64,000 nucleotides of DNA from Debaryomyces hansenii CBS767 (lineage: Eukaryota; Ascomycota; Pichiomycetes; Serinales; Debaryomycetaceae), in assembly GCF_000006445.2 (NCBI RefSeq), contig NC_006047.2, positions 1,550,001 to 1,614,000 of the forward strand, in the 5' to 3' direction. Both the position numbers and the translations under genes were made by a program. Positions 50,831 to 63,400 of this stretch are shown here, piece by piece. The notes under the pieces are model-generated. The model was not told the origin of the DNA. It saw only the letters and a list, made by a program, of their open reading frames with translations, and made no database searches. The stretch's first letter is position 1; each line of letters begins with the position of its first letter.

Positions 50831-52135
50831 CTAAACGTCCATAAATCTAGCTTCAGGATGGTAGTAAGTTGGGCAAGTCCAGTAAGCTCTTTTAATGTCA
50901 TCCCAAACTGATTTGTTGTCTGTAGAATTTTGAACTTCTAACTGTAAGGTTGATTCAGGAACTTCAATTTGCTCGAATTTACAAATCAAACCGTAATTGG
51001 CTAGGTCCATTTCTACCAATTGCTTGTATACTTCATAAACCACTTGTCTGTCCGCTCCCAACCCATTGAAGAAAGAGAATACACCATGGGGCTTTAATAT
51101 ACCAACAACTATATCAAATAATTCTAACATATCTTCATAATGTTCAGAATACGTGTCGTAATAAATACCGTTGAAGAAGACATTGCCCTCGGATAAAAGC
51201 TTGTTTAACTGTTCTTGCCATCTTCCTTCTAATATAACCACATTTTGTTTTTCATACCAACCATCGAGACGCAACTTAGCCAAGACATCTGGATGTGCTT
51301 CACATATGTATTGCTTAGTTGGGTTCTTGTTATTAATCATAGTATCTATAATTCCCATACCAAATCCAATATTCAAAATATTAACTTCATCATCTATCTC
51401 GCCATCAATGCTTGCCCCCTTAAAAAGAGAATCACAACCCATTCTCATTAAATCTGTTTCCCAGGACATCATGACCCCATCTTTTCTGTCCTTAGTTACT
51501 AAGGCACCATCCTTATATTCCAATTTTGTTTTCAAGTAAGTTTCTTGGTTACTGGAAGGATCCTCCTTGAGATCTTCTTTAGGTTGTTCGACTTTCTGTT
51601 CATCAATAATATCTGAAGTGTTGGAAGGTTCCTCTTCTTTACGCTCTTCCTCTGTGGTTTCTTCGCCCTGTATGCCTTCAAATTGTTCATGGTTTAAGTC
51701 ATCAGTGTCCTCGATGATTTCCATGTCGTATTCACTAACTTTTCTCAATAATAATTCTGCTCTAACACCAGCAGCAACTACTTGGTTGTAAATTGGAGTG
51801 TTATTTAACTTTCTTCTGATCAATATACAACCTGGTGTGTCATCATTGATATCGGTAAGGCACCACCCGGCACCATATTCGAGCAAGATTTCAACCATTT
51901 GATTAATAATGTCTATTTCATCATTAGAAGCATCATTGGGTATATGAGAACATATAATATGTAATGGGGTAGTAGTGGTAGTTGGCTCCTCTTCTATGTT
52001 GTTTGTATAATTGTATGCTTCTTCTATCGTGTAGGTTGCAGGAATACCATTTTTCAAGTAAAACTTTAAATCTTCAATGTACTTGGGTCCAATAGGTCTC
52101 GTTTGAAAACCACATAACTCATGTAAATCCGACAT
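50831..52135 (-). CDS. RMT2: Protein arginine N5 (delta)-methyltransferase Rmt2
   Basis: 434 residues from the ATG at 52135 (the frame runs on to a TTG at 52159). Ankyrin-like repeats fill ~1-130 (LHIICSHIPNDASNDEIDIINQMVEILLEYGAGW). An acidic linker follows, then a SAM methyltransferase domain with ILNIGFGMGIIDTMI as the cofactor-binding motif I, FNGIYYDTYSEHYEDMLELF and the C-terminal block FSFFNGLGADR. This layout is specific to Rmt2, which in yeast methylates the delta nitrogen of an Arg in ribosomal protein uL11 (L12). The family relates to guanidinoacetate methyltransferases. It is divergent from the bHLH gene. Confidence 0.92.
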   Translation of the reverse strand: MSDLHELCGFQTRPIGPKYIEDLKFYLKNGIPATYTIEEAYNYTNNIEEEPTTTTTPLHIICSHIPNDASNDEIDIINQMVEILLEYGAGWCLTDINDDTPGCILIRRKLNNTPIYNQVVAAGVRAELLLRKVSEYDMEIIEDTDDLNHEQFEGIQGEETTEEERKEEEPSNTSDIIDEQKVEQPKEDLKEDPSSNQETYLKTKLEYKDGALVTKDRKDGVMMSWETDLMRMGCDSLFKGASIDGEIDDEVNILNIGFGMGIIDTMINNKNPTKQYICEAHPDVLAKLRLDGWYEKQNVVILEGRWQEQLNKLLSEGNVFFNGIYYDTYSEHYEDMLELFDIVVGILKPHGVFSFFNGLGADRQVVYEVYKQLVEMDLANYGLICKFEQIEVPESTLQLEVQNSTDNKSVWDDIKRAYWTCPTYYHPEARFMDV

Positions 52136-52427
52136 TTGGGAATGGTTCGATATCTTCAAGTTATACTAACTACCTTGAATCTCTGAAAATTTTGAGATGT
52201 GACCGGAAATCAATCAACTCCAATTACGGGGATATAAACGAGGGTTCGGTATAATTCCGTTTTCATCCTTGCTTTTCCGACCTTGCGATTGCAAAATAAA
52301 AAAATCGTACGATAATAAGCATACTGGTTTTAATCAGTTTTGGTTATATATTTCAAGAATTATTAACTCCTACCTACAATTTACAAGTGAAGACACAGAA
52401 TATATAAAAAAACGGAGGATCAAGGTG

Positions 52428-53237
52428 ATGTCGTTCAAGTTAAATGATTATAATGCCTTTTTGACTTCATTATATGAGAAGAAGCCCAATATAAAGAGCG
52501 AACAACAATCGTCAGATGAATTTCCAGTAGACTTTGATTTTGGTTTAGCGATGTCCACGGAAAATACACAAGATAGATTCAACAATATTAATACGGAATT
52601 TATTGCAGAAACAGGTGCTTCTAGTCTAATGAACGATGCTTATACCCAGGGATTGAGTGGGTTGCAACTACAAGAGTCGCAAGCAATACTGCAAGAAGTA
52701 TTTGAATATTCAAGCCCACATGATCAATTCCAAGTGAATTCGAGTAAACAACAAATCAACAGACCAGGCCCCGTCAAATCATATTCTTGTTCGCAATTCG
52801 TTCCACCTAATACTGACATAGAAAATAAAAAGTTCGATGCATCTCTTGCAGAAGCCCAAGCTAGACCAAGAACAAAATCAGCTCACAATGTTATAGAACA
52901 GAGATATCGTAACAAGATTAATGACAAGTTCACCGTTTTACAGAATACCGTTCCAAGTCTCCGGGTTGCGAAAAGAAAACTAAAAGGATTGGCTTCTCCA
53001 GATTTCAAGCAAGACTACGACGAAGATCCTATAAATGATTACAGTGGTTCCGAAGATGAGGATCTAGAGGGCTTAGAGCCAGCCAAAAAATTGAATAAGG
53101 GGACTATTCTCACGAAGTCTATAGAATATATCAAGTTTTTGGAAATGAAAAATAATAGCATGCTCAACGAAAACGAACAATTACTTCTAAAAGCAAGATT
53201 GTTAGGCATACCCGTTGATGAATCATTGCGATACTAA
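52428..53237 (+). CDS. bHLH transcription factor of SREBP type, Tye7-like
   Basis: 269 residues from the ATG at 52428; the frame upstream is open only from a TTG at 52269 and contains no earlier ATG. The basic region and helix 1 (SAHNVIEQRYRNKINDKF, from residue 152) carry the Tyr that marks the SREBP class. A loop of ~45 acidic residues separates helix 1 from helix 2 (GTILTKSIEYIKFLEMKN, ~224-246). The N-terminal half is acidic and Gln/Ser-rich, consistent with activation. There is no transmembrane segment, so it is not a membrane-tethered SREBP. In Candida, Tye7 drives glycolytic genes, but Hms1 and Cph2 share this domain; Tye7 is preferred for size and layout. Confidence 0.7.
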   Translation: MSFKLNDYNAFLTSLYEKKPNIKSEQQSSDEFPVDFDFGLAMSTENTQDRFNNINTEFIAETGASSLMNDAYTQGLSGLQLQESQAILQEVFEYSSPHDQFQVNSSKQQINRPGPVKSYSCSQFVPPNTDIENKKFDASLAEAQARPRTKSAHNVIEQRYRNKINDKFTVLQNTVPSLRVAKRKLKGLASPDFKQDYDEDPINDYSGSEDEDLEGLEPAKKLNKGTILTKSIEYIKFLEMKNNSMLNENEQLLLKARLLGIPVDESLRY

Positions 53238-53377
53238 TTAAACTTTCACATACTAATGATTAATATTTATGGTCTAATTCTATATCATATATAATGAATG
53301 CATATATAAATTTGTACATAGTGACACATTGCATATTCTGGACGGGTGTGGTATCTGCTGATTAAGCTCAGTCTTCT

Positions 53378-53384
53378 CATACGA
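53378..53384 (-). promoter_or_regulatory. Candidate sterol response element of ERG11
   Basis: TCGTATG on the minus strand, 133 bp before the ERG11 ATG, matches the Upc2 core TCGTATA at six of seven bases. A weaker TCGTACA lies at 53412-53418. Upc2 control of ERG11 is known in related yeasts; this site is inferred. Confidence 0.4.
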
Positions 53385-53501
53385 TAAAATTTACTGTGTG
53401 CAAATATCGCGTCGTACAGAAAAAAAAAATTTAAACGACACTGGATTTGATATAAATTTCAAAAAGGTCTTTATTAAATTTACTGAATAGGTTCTTAATA
53501 G

Positions 53502-55088
<1,587 letters not shown>

Positions 55089-55286
55089 TTACTTCTTACA
55101 CTCACATACATTTTAATTTCCTAGTATAGTAAGTAACATTTTAATAAATTCGATATTTTGTAAGATTTGTATTGGTTTTATGAGTGCCGTTTCCGGCCAA
55201 ATATCGAACCGCGAAAATGAATCATATTCTTGAGCTTTTGAAAAAATTTAAGAAAAAGCTTGAACTTTGATTAAACTACAATCAGT

Positions 55287-56348
55287 ATGACAGTTAAAAC
55301 TTTTGAGTTGAAGGTTCCTGCTTCCTCAGCAAATATTGGTCCTGGATTTGATGTTTTAGGTATCGGTTTGAATTTATACTTGACCATTAAAGTCACAGTC
55401 GATTCTTCAAAGGATACTTCTTCAGACCCATATAATTGTAAAATTACCTATGAAGGTGATGGTGCTGATAAGGTTCCTTTAAGTTCCGATAGTAACTTGA
55501 TAACACAAACTGCATTGTATGTTTTAAGATGTAATGATATTCATTCGTTCCCACAAGGTACTCATATCCATGTTAATAATCCAATTCCATTAGGTAGAGG
55601 GTTGGGCTCCTCAGGTTCTGCTCTTGTTGGAGGTATAATGTTGGGAAATGAATTAGGAGAGTTAAAGTTGTCGAAATTGAGAATGTTAGATTACTGTTTG
55701 TTGATTGAAAGGCATCCAGATAACATAGCTGCTTCTATGTTAGGTGGATTTGTTGGCTCTTACATGAATGAGTTATCACCGGAGGAATCCGAAGCCAAGA
55801 ACGTTCCATTAGAATTTATTTTGCCGAAACCTGGTAAAACTCCAAGAGAAAAGTATATTACAGAGGAACCACCTAAAAATATTGGGGAATATTTGCAATA
55901 TAACTGGAGCAAAAAAATTAGATGCGTGGCCATAATACCAGATTTTGAAGTACCAACAGACGAATCGAGAGCTGTATTACCTGAATTATATAACAAACAG
56001 GATATAGTGTTTAACTTGCAAAGATTAGCGGTATTGACCACAGTATTGACTCACGAGAACCCAGACCATAAGCTTATCTACAAAGCGATGAAAGACAAAA
56101 TCCATCAGCCATACAGATATAAATTAATCCCTGGACTAGGCGAAGTTTTAAAAAGCGTTACACCAGACACCGATAAAGGATTATGTGGTATTTGCTTATC
56201 AGGCGCTGGTCCTACCATTTTATGTTTGGCTACGGAAGGCTTTGACGAAATAGCTAATAAGGTTATTTCTATATTCAAGAAAGAAGGTGTTGAATGTGAT
56301 TGGAAACTATTAGATTTAGCTTACGATGGGGCAACTGTCGAGTATTAG
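55287..56348 (+). CDS. THR1: Homoserine kinase
   Basis: A 353-residue GHMP-family kinase. Motif 1 is KVPASSANIGPGFD (10-23), the ATP loop PLGRGLGSSGSA (101-112), and the C-terminal glycine motif GICLSGAGPTILCL. Length matches S. cerevisiae Thr1 (357). It phosphorylates L-homoserine in threonine synthesis, in the cytosol. The 198-bp gap after ERG11 must hold its promoter; no perfect Gcn4 site (TGASTCA) was found, only a TGAATCA near 55218. Confidence 0.95.
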   Translation: MTVKTFELKVPASSANIGPGFDVLGIGLNLYLTIKVTVDSSKDTSSDPYNCKITYEGDGADKVPLSSDSNLITQTALYVLRCNDIHSFPQGTHIHVNNPIPLGRGLGSSGSALVGGIMLGNELGELKLSKLRMLDYCLLIERHPDNIAASMLGGFVGSYMNELSPEESEAKNVPLEFILPKPGKTPREKYITEEPPKNIGEYLQYNWSKKIRCVAIIPDFEVPTDESRAVLPELYNKQDIVFNLQRLAVLTTVLTHENPDHKLIYKAMKDKIHQPYRYKLIPGLGEVLKSVTPDTDKGLCGICLSGAGPTILCLATEGFDEIANKVISIFKKEGVECDWKLLDLAYDGATVEY

Positions 56349-56575
56349 AATCCGATACAAAAATAGACAACTGTATAGTAACAATTAAATGAACGCCTTA
56401 TGGTGAATAGATTAGGAGTAAGTCAACCATAGTGTAGGTATTCTGGGGAAGTATGAAAAAGGTCAATTGGAATTCACACGACCATTTTATGAATTTTCAA
56501 TATCCTTAAAATCATGGTTACAACGACCAATAAAGCAATTGAAGAATAGAAAGCACAATTAAACTCGGCAAGACA

Positions 56576-58048
56576 ATGAGTAAAACAACAGAAAAAGCAA
56601 AGTATTCCGATTTACTGACTACATTAATAGCCCAAGATATTTTAACAAGTTCGTCTTCACAACCAATTTACCTATCGTCGGTTGAAGTAATCGGTGGAGA
56701 AACTTTTTCAAGTGACTTTTTCAAGAAGTTATTGGGCCCATTGGTTGAAACAAGTGATTATACATTAAACCAATTGGTTGAAAATATTACCGTTTCACGC
56801 GACAGATTGGTTAAAGCAGACGTTTTTAAAAGTATTGGTGTTTCTTTACATTCGGATTATTCAGCCTCGATCCCGCATGTCCTTAAATATAATAAGGACC
56901 AGCTGATTCCTACGAAGGTAATTTTTGATGTCGAAGCTTCCAACTTGAATGCAGGCGATGGATTTTTGAATTTAAATAATGACGATAATTTGAATGTCAA
57001 TTTGAACTATTTAAATGACAACTTCAATGAAAATGCCGAATCTGTCAACTTTGGAGTTAATTATAACCCATATAAACCAAACCAACATTTAATAGCAAAT
57101 GCTAAATTTTTGGCTAATTTAAACGATCCATCGTTGAAATTTTTATTTGATTTATTCAACACCCACCAGAACAATCAAACATGGCAACAAGCATCGGAAA
57201 AGACGACAGGTGGATTGATTGGTTTACAATATACTAATAGAATTAAAAACTTGTACCTTTTGACAGGTCTTTCATTAGCTAAAAGAACCATGCACGATAT
57301 TAGAGATGGTGCACCAGACGAATTAAAATACTTTTCGGGAGACTACTTAAAGTCCTCAATTGTGAATCAATTGGTGTACTCGAATGTATCGTTCTTGAAT
57401 AATATTACAAAGAATTTTCCAATTAGTGGTTATAATGTAACAGTTTCAAGTGAAATTTCGTCTAATCAAGAACAAGATAATATCGACCATCAAACAGGAT
57501 TTGGTAAATCTACAATTTCCACTAATTTATTTACGTCATTCGCCAATAACAATTTCACTGCTCATTTATTTAATGATTTTGGTGGTATTTATTCTCCATC
57601 TTCGAACTCTGTTCACGTTTCCGATAGATTCTACTTAGGTGGATTCAATTCATTTAGAGGTTTTAGCAAGAATAGTATAAATACTTCAGGTGGCGCTCAG
57701 TTTTTCAGATTCGGACTTACTTTATATGCTAAAGTTCCTTCATTTATTTATTCAAGTCACAAAAATGCTGCTGCAAACATTCCTTCATTGGAGGATGGTA
57801 TAGGTTACGAAGCAAATCCATTGAGATTATATACCACTGGATCAATTGGAAATGTAAGTAATAACATTCTTCTGGATAAAAGTGTTGCTTCGAGTATTGG
57901 ATGTGGTCTTAAATACATAAATCATTGGGCTAATTTTGATATTGGCTATTATTTAGCTCAAAGACATGGTTCTGACAGCTTGGTTGGAATTAAGGATGGT
58001 TTCCAGTTTTCGGTTTCTATTGGTGGGTCAAATCGTGCTGTTCAATAG
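56576..58048 (+). CDS. SAM50: Mitochondrial SAM complex beta-barrel subunit
   Basis: A 490-residue Omp85-family protein. The N-terminal POTRA-like region is at ~35-115 (IYLSSVEVIGGETFSSDFF). The C-terminal barrel includes the conserved FYLGGFNSFRGF motif near residue 360 and an aromatic/hydrophobic final strand (DGFQFSVSIGG). As expected for an outer-membrane barrel inserted from the inside, there is no presequence. Sam50 is the core of the machinery that folds porin and Tom40. Its size matches the yeast orthologue (484). Confidence 0.9.
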   Translation: MSKTTEKAKYSDLLTTLIAQDILTSSSSQPIYLSSVEVIGGETFSSDFFKKLLGPLVETSDYTLNQLVENITVSRDRLVKADVFKSIGVSLHSDYSASIPHVLKYNKDQLIPTKVIFDVEASNLNAGDGFLNLNNDDNLNVNLNYLNDNFNENAESVNFGVNYNPYKPNQHLIANAKFLANLNDPSLKFLFDLFNTHQNNQTWQQASEKTTGGLIGLQYTNRIKNLYLLTGLSLAKRTMHDIRDGAPDELKYFSGDYLKSSIVNQLVYSNVSFLNNITKNFPISGYNVTVSSEISSNQEQDNIDHQTGFGKSTISTNLFTSFANNNFTAHLFNDFGGIYSPSSNSVHVSDRFYLGGFNSFRGFSKNSINTSGGAQFFRFGLTLYAKVPSFIYSSHKNAAANIPSLEDGIGYEANPLRLYTTGSIGNVSNNILLDKSVASSIGCGLKYINHWANFDIGYYLAQRHGSDSLVGIKDGFQFSVSIGGSNRAVQ

Positions 58049-58213
58049 TTCTGTTGTAGATAATATAATAAAAGTTTACTATTCTGTATGAAAAATATGG
58101 TTTGAGCCCGGGTTCGATATCAGCATTCAAACTTCGTAGTACGACAATACGTAAATTTGAATATCAATCATTGGGAATCAGGAGCTGTAATAATAAGTCT
58201 TTGAAAACCGATT

Positions 58214-59692
58214 ATGATTCAAGAGAATGAAACAATATCCAAGGTTTTATTGACCATAGATCAATTCAAAGGAAATGTTGATCAATTTATGAGTGCTATT
58301 GCTGATAATGAGTATACTCCTCAAAATGCCAAACATTTCACCAGATCATTAATATGGAAGACTTGCTACATTACAAAGAGTTTGAATATTCAAACGTGGG
58401 ATTCAAGACTAAGTGAATCTAGAGTTATATATCATTCATTAATTAAAAGGAAAGATATGAACATACCGTGGTGGGATTTGGAAAGAGATCATACTTTTTA
58501 CCAATCTAAGGAAATAGCTTTGACGAGAAGGCAGAGCGTTAAGAGAAATACATCGACGAAAACATCAAGAAGCGTGAAAAAAACACCATTATCAACTGTT
58601 TCTATTAGTAAAACTGACGACCCTTTAAATGCTTCATCCTCACCTCAATTGCATGACCATATTATAGATGATTTGGATTTGTTGAAAACTATAATAATGG
58701 ATATAGACAGATTGTTTCCCGGAGAAAAATATTTCAATTCTTTAACGCCCTCATCGTTGGAGTCTAAACGACAATTGATTGAATTACTATTTGTTTGGTC
58801 GAAATGTAACCCACAGGTTGGCTACAAACAAGGCTTCCATGAAATTATGGGTTTAATGTACATAAATTTGTACAGGGAGGCTATTAATGTTCCGAATGAT
58901 TCTACTATTTCAAAGGATGATTTAAAAATATTAAGTTTATATGACAAGCACTATTTACGGCATGATTTGTTTACTCTATTCAACAGATTTATGGTACTGG
59001 GGGGAATAATTGGAAGGTTCTATGAAAATGAAAGCGTTTTATGGAAGTCTATTGAGAGCATTAACGTAAATTTGATGAAAATTGACCAATTGATTCATTA
59101 TAATTTAATCAGTAAGTTGAAATTGGAATCACAATTATGGGCAATAAGGTATCTTCGATTGCTATTATTAAGGGAATTGGGAAATAATTTAGAAACTACA
59201 AGCTTATTGTGGGATAAACTAGTCTCGATTCAGAAGTCGATCTCATCTATTCCAGATTTAATTACTTTTCTAATTATAGGACTACTAATTAGAGTGAAAA
59301 CAGAATTAATCACATGTGACTTTAGTGAATGCTTATCACTTTTGTTGCATTACCCTATAGGAAAGGAGTTCTCGAAATCATCACCTGAGAATTTCGTCTA
59401 TCATTTGTTCAGGGATGCAGTGAAGCTATATGAAAGGAGAGATAATGACTTGAAATTATATAATTATGGTATCCACCTCAATGACAAATGGAATCCTAAG
59501 TTGAAGGTAGTGATGAACTTTACTAATAGTAATAGAAATAGTGGTGAATCCAGTAAGTCTGGTAGTCCAGACCCCTCCGAACAAATAAAGGAAGGAAATG
59601 GTCTGATGACGAAAAACGAAAAAATGGCATTCGAAAAATACAGATTAGAAATGAGGTTAAAGAAGAAAGCTCAACTGCTTATGAGACCATAG
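58214..59692 (+). CDS. GYP6: TBC-domain Rab GTPase-activating protein, Gyp6-like
   Basis: A 492-residue protein with a TBC domain in two parts: an N-terminal segment (FTRSLIWKTCYITKSL, then NIPWWDLERDHTFY), a Ser/Thr/Lys-rich insert (~105-145), then the catalytic motifs IIMDIDRLFPGE (arginine finger R166) and GYKQGFHEI (glutamine finger Q206). This split arrangement is typical of yeast Gyp6 and the TBC1D5 group. Gyp6 acts on Ypt6 at the Golgi. The C-terminus ends in a Lys-rich stretch. The TBC assignment is firm; the Gyp6 orthology is probable. Confidence 0.72.
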   Translation: MIQENETISKVLLTIDQFKGNVDQFMSAIADNEYTPQNAKHFTRSLIWKTCYITKSLNIQTWDSRLSESRVIYHSLIKRKDMNIPWWDLERDHTFYQSKEIALTRRQSVKRNTSTKTSRSVKKTPLSTVSISKTDDPLNASSSPQLHDHIIDDLDLLKTIIMDIDRLFPGEKYFNSLTPSSLESKRQLIELLFVWSKCNPQVGYKQGFHEIMGLMYINLYREAINVPNDSTISKDDLKILSLYDKHYLRHDLFTLFNRFMVLGGIIGRFYENESVLWKSIESINVNLMKIDQLIHYNLISKLKLESQLWAIRYLRLLLLRELGNNLETTSLLWDKLVSIQKSISSIPDLITFLIIGLLIRVKTELITCDFSECLSLLLHYPIGKEFSKSSPENFVYHLFRDAVKLYERRDNDLKLYNYGIHLNDKWNPKLKVVMNFTNSNRNSGESSKSGSPDPSEQIKEGNGLMTKNEKMAFEKYRLEMRLKKKAQLLMRP

Positions 59693-59856
59693 ATAATCAC
59701 CTATTAATGCATATTTAGTCGAATTTATCTTCGTGGAATAAGTAGAAATAGAAAGTAACACAAAAGCCGATAAATATTTCGAGGCATAATTTCGAAGTAG
59801 CTAAAAAAATCTACCATCAAATTATGCTAACTTTTTAAATTTATAGATAATTAAAT

Positions 59857-60219
59857 ATGGGTAAAAGAAAATCTTCGGCCAAACCGCAAAAGAAGATAAA
59901 GCAAAAGTTAGATATAACGTTTTCGTGTTTGTTTTGCAATCATGAAAAGTCAGTCATTTGTACATTAGATAAAAAAAATTCATTAGGTGAATTGCATTGC
60001 AAGATATGCGGTCAAAGTTTCCAAACAGCTATCCATTCATTGTCTCAACCAGTAGATGTATATTCCGATTGGATTGATGCTTGTGAAGATTTAGCAGAAG
60101 AAGCCGAAGCTACTGGTACTGTACCCGAAGAAGACAATGGAGAATATAGTGATGAAGAGTACGGCGATTCAAGAAAGAGCAGAGACCCAGCACTTGAATC
60201 CGATGAAGATGATTATTAA
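59857..60219 (+). CDS. ELF1: Transcription elongation factor Elf1
   Basis: A 120-residue protein with a basic N-terminus ([17 protein letters not shown]), a zinc ribbon formed by C24, C27, C48 and C51 (CLFCNH and CKICGQ), the motif [15 protein letters not shown], and an acidic C-terminal tail. This is the whole Elf1 layout, slightly shorter than the S. cerevisiae protein because of the tail. It binds Pol II near the DNA entry and helps transcription through nucleosomes with Spt4/5. Confidence 0.95.
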   Translation: MGKRKSSAKPQKKIKQKLDITFSCLFCNHEKSVICTLDKKNSLGELHCKICGQSFQTAIHSLSQPVDVYSDWIDACEDLAEEAEATGTVPEEDNGEYSDEEYGDSRKSRDPALESDEDDY

Positions 60220-60436
60220 ACACGATATAAGGGTTTAGTGCGATAGTAATCTACTGGATAGTATATCAGCTAAATGTTACTGAAAGGCTAATTGTATAAA
60301 AATGCAATTTAATTATATATAAAACCAGAATTAAATAAAGTTTATATAAATTATAAAATGGTTCGATGAAATCTAATCTGTAATCCAAATCAAGAATTAA
60401 ATGTATTTATGCTATTTGTTTTCGGTAAACTAATAC

Positions 60437-63400
60437 TCAATTCAACTTTGCAAGATTCGTTAAAACTTGGTCATAGGCCTGGCTAATCTCATCTCCATCA
60501 GTCTTATTGTCTAATTTGTTATCAGAACTAGGATTGGTGTCTCTTGGTGTGTTATAATCAACATGGATTCCTTCATTTGAATTAGAGGATTCTTCATTAC
60601 AATCTTGGCATGTCCTGAGATTCTTCAACTTGCCCATAATTTCTTCCACTAGATGCGCTTCATTCTCATTATCAGCTGGCTCAGTATAATCATTCAGATT
60701 AAATACGTTTCCTAAAGAAATTCCTTTTTCTTTTAAACGAGCTAAATATTGAATGATCTTATCTAAGTCAGCTAGATCAACATCTAATATTATCTTTCGA
60801 ATTTCATCACCTGATAGATTATCAAACTTGTGGAAAAAATCAGATGATGCCGATGGCTCTTCTGAGTTATGGAAATCATGGAGTTTCAGTAACTTCAATA
60901 CTGAACCCTCTTGCCTGTCCAAATGCGTTAAATTAGATTTGGATGATGATCTTGAAAGAGATAATGGAGATTTGCTAATTGGGATATTTTGAGACTTAGG
61001 TAAGTCAAGGCGGTTATTATATGAATCACTGTCGTCCTTCAACATATAAGTATTCTTCTCATCCTCTGAAACGTTTCTAATCATGAAAGAAGAACTTATT
61101 TCGTTGTCTTGAAGATCTACTAATGAATTATCAATCAATTGCAAACCTTTTTCAATCGACGAATCAATATATAAGAATCTTAAAAATGTCTCTTTACCAT
61201 CTAGATTGAGTTCATTTTTAACTTGTAATTTAAGCAATTCGTTCATAGCGCCTTTTAATTCTTGACGGATACTTGTCGCTTTATAAACGAATTTTTGGAC
61301 TTCGGGTGATTTTAAGTCTAACTTCAGCTCCGCTTTCATAGATAATATGTTATTCAATTGGCCTGTTAAAGAGCTCAAGTTAGGATCATCTTGGCCATTA
61401 TCTGAATCCTGAGATTTCTTTGATGATGCATATAATAATCTTTCCATGTTTCTCATACTATATAAACCAATCTTGTCCTTGATAAAATCGGGTATATCCC
61501 CATAATCACAATCTAATGTAATCAACGTTTTAGAATTTTTCAACCCTTGGGTTAATGCCGATGCTGCAGTCAAATCGACTTTATTACCAATGAGGGAAAA
61601 ATATGCCAAATTCTTACAGAAGGGTAAAACTTCTGCTATTGTAACCAATGCTGGGGTGCTTAAATCATTGTTCTCCACATGAAGCCTAATTAATTTAGGA
61701 AAAAGTGGAAACTTAGAAGTAAAATAAGCTGCGATAGAACTCTGAGTTGTCGTGGACCTAGATACTTCTGAAGAAGCGCTAGTTACACTACTTTCCAATG
61801 ACTTGACAGGAACTTCAATATTTGATATCTCTTTTGATGGTGAGGAATTAAAAGATCCGAAAAGTTTCGGATTATTGGATAAGTCTAAATATTTCAATGA
61901 TGGAAATCTCATCACCACAGTTTCAAATACTTCTTTGAAAGCATCAGAAAACCTTAAATTTGTGGCATTTAGACTAAGGAATGCTAGTGAGCATTGACAA
62001 ATATAGCCATCAAACTCTTTGTCATTTCGTTTTTGCAAGAATACATTCAAATATTGTAAGGACAGGAAATCATTATAACCTAGATCTAAACCTCTTACGA
62101 AGGGCCTAAATAACCAATCATCAACAACTATCTTTAACTGTTTAACCGATAAATTGTTGTAAGCTAACCCTAATCTATTTGTTTTTATCAGAACAGCCAT
62201 TTTAACGAACTTCTCAAAGATGTCTAGGTCAGATATACAGCATCCCGTCAATATCAATTCTTCAATACCACATCTCGCTACTATAGTTGCAGTAAAAAGA
62301 GCCCAATCCATATCTGATCTATTCTCCTTATTACAAGTCATTCTGACGATTTCTTCTTTTTTATCGTTCGAATGCAGGCTTTTCTTTTTCTTCTTCGATA
62401 AGTCAACTGAGAGAGATGGACATTGGGTGATGTCTAGCTTATTCAAGACTGTGTTTCTGGAAAGAAACCAACATAATAGAGACCAACCTGCAGAATCAAT
62501 AGGGGTATTACGCAAACTTAACTTTTCCAATTGTGTTTTGGCACTCATTGCAGATAATAAAATTTTGAACTGCTCATACGACAAGCTCACTCCATCCAAC
62601 GACACGCATATGATCGGGGCAATCCTTAAAAAATCCGCAAATGTTTGAATTTCCACCATTGTGGGAGTTGGATTCCGAAGCTGTAATATAGGTAGAGGGG
62701 CTAAGGATCCTTTTGTAAGTTGCTTCATAATTGCTGGGATTGGTAAAATCTCCCGAAGGTGACAACATCTAGTATACATGACATCAAGCGCCATCTTTTT
62801 GACGGGGACGTCATAGTTATGAAAGCTATGACGATTATGATGGCTCAACATGGGTTTATCTATTCCTAACAGTTTTGCATGTTTATCAACTTTTGTTTCG
62901 TCATCATCTTTGCCTAAGTTATTACCAGAAGCTTCTTTGTATTCGTTAGATTCGTCTTTAGTCTTTTCTCCATTTGCAGATCTCCCCGTATCTAACGATC
63001 CAGAACCACCCACTACAATACCACCACCTTGACCAACTTGAGATTTTTCAATAGCTGTTTTATCTTCTTCAGTCAAAGGGTTAATTTTTAAGGCACCATT
63101 AGGTAATATCTCTACATTACCTCGTCTGGGATTTCTAGACGGTATTTGTTGTGGCGGATCAATTAAAAATGTCAGTGAATGAAATGCAACCCTTTTAAGA
63201 GGTTTCAAGTCAGAAAATTCGGGCAAAACATCAGTTGAACGTAACGGTGATGGTATTGATACTGGAATCGACAGTGAAGAACCTAATGATTCCGAGTTTC
63301 TACGGTTCTTTTCGGTAGCCATTGATACTGAAGGTAATGGTGGATTGGTACTACTACGCTTCCTTAGAAAAGACGAAAACTTGTTACCTGTAGAAGTATT

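Noticed and set aside
52269..52427. 53-residue N-terminal extension of the bHLH protein
   Set aside because: The frame starts at a TTG and has no ATG before 52428; it is promoter and leader sequence.
58100..58130. GGGTTCGAT resembling a tRNA T-loop
   Set aside because: No A-box, acceptor stem or anticodon arm can be built around it.
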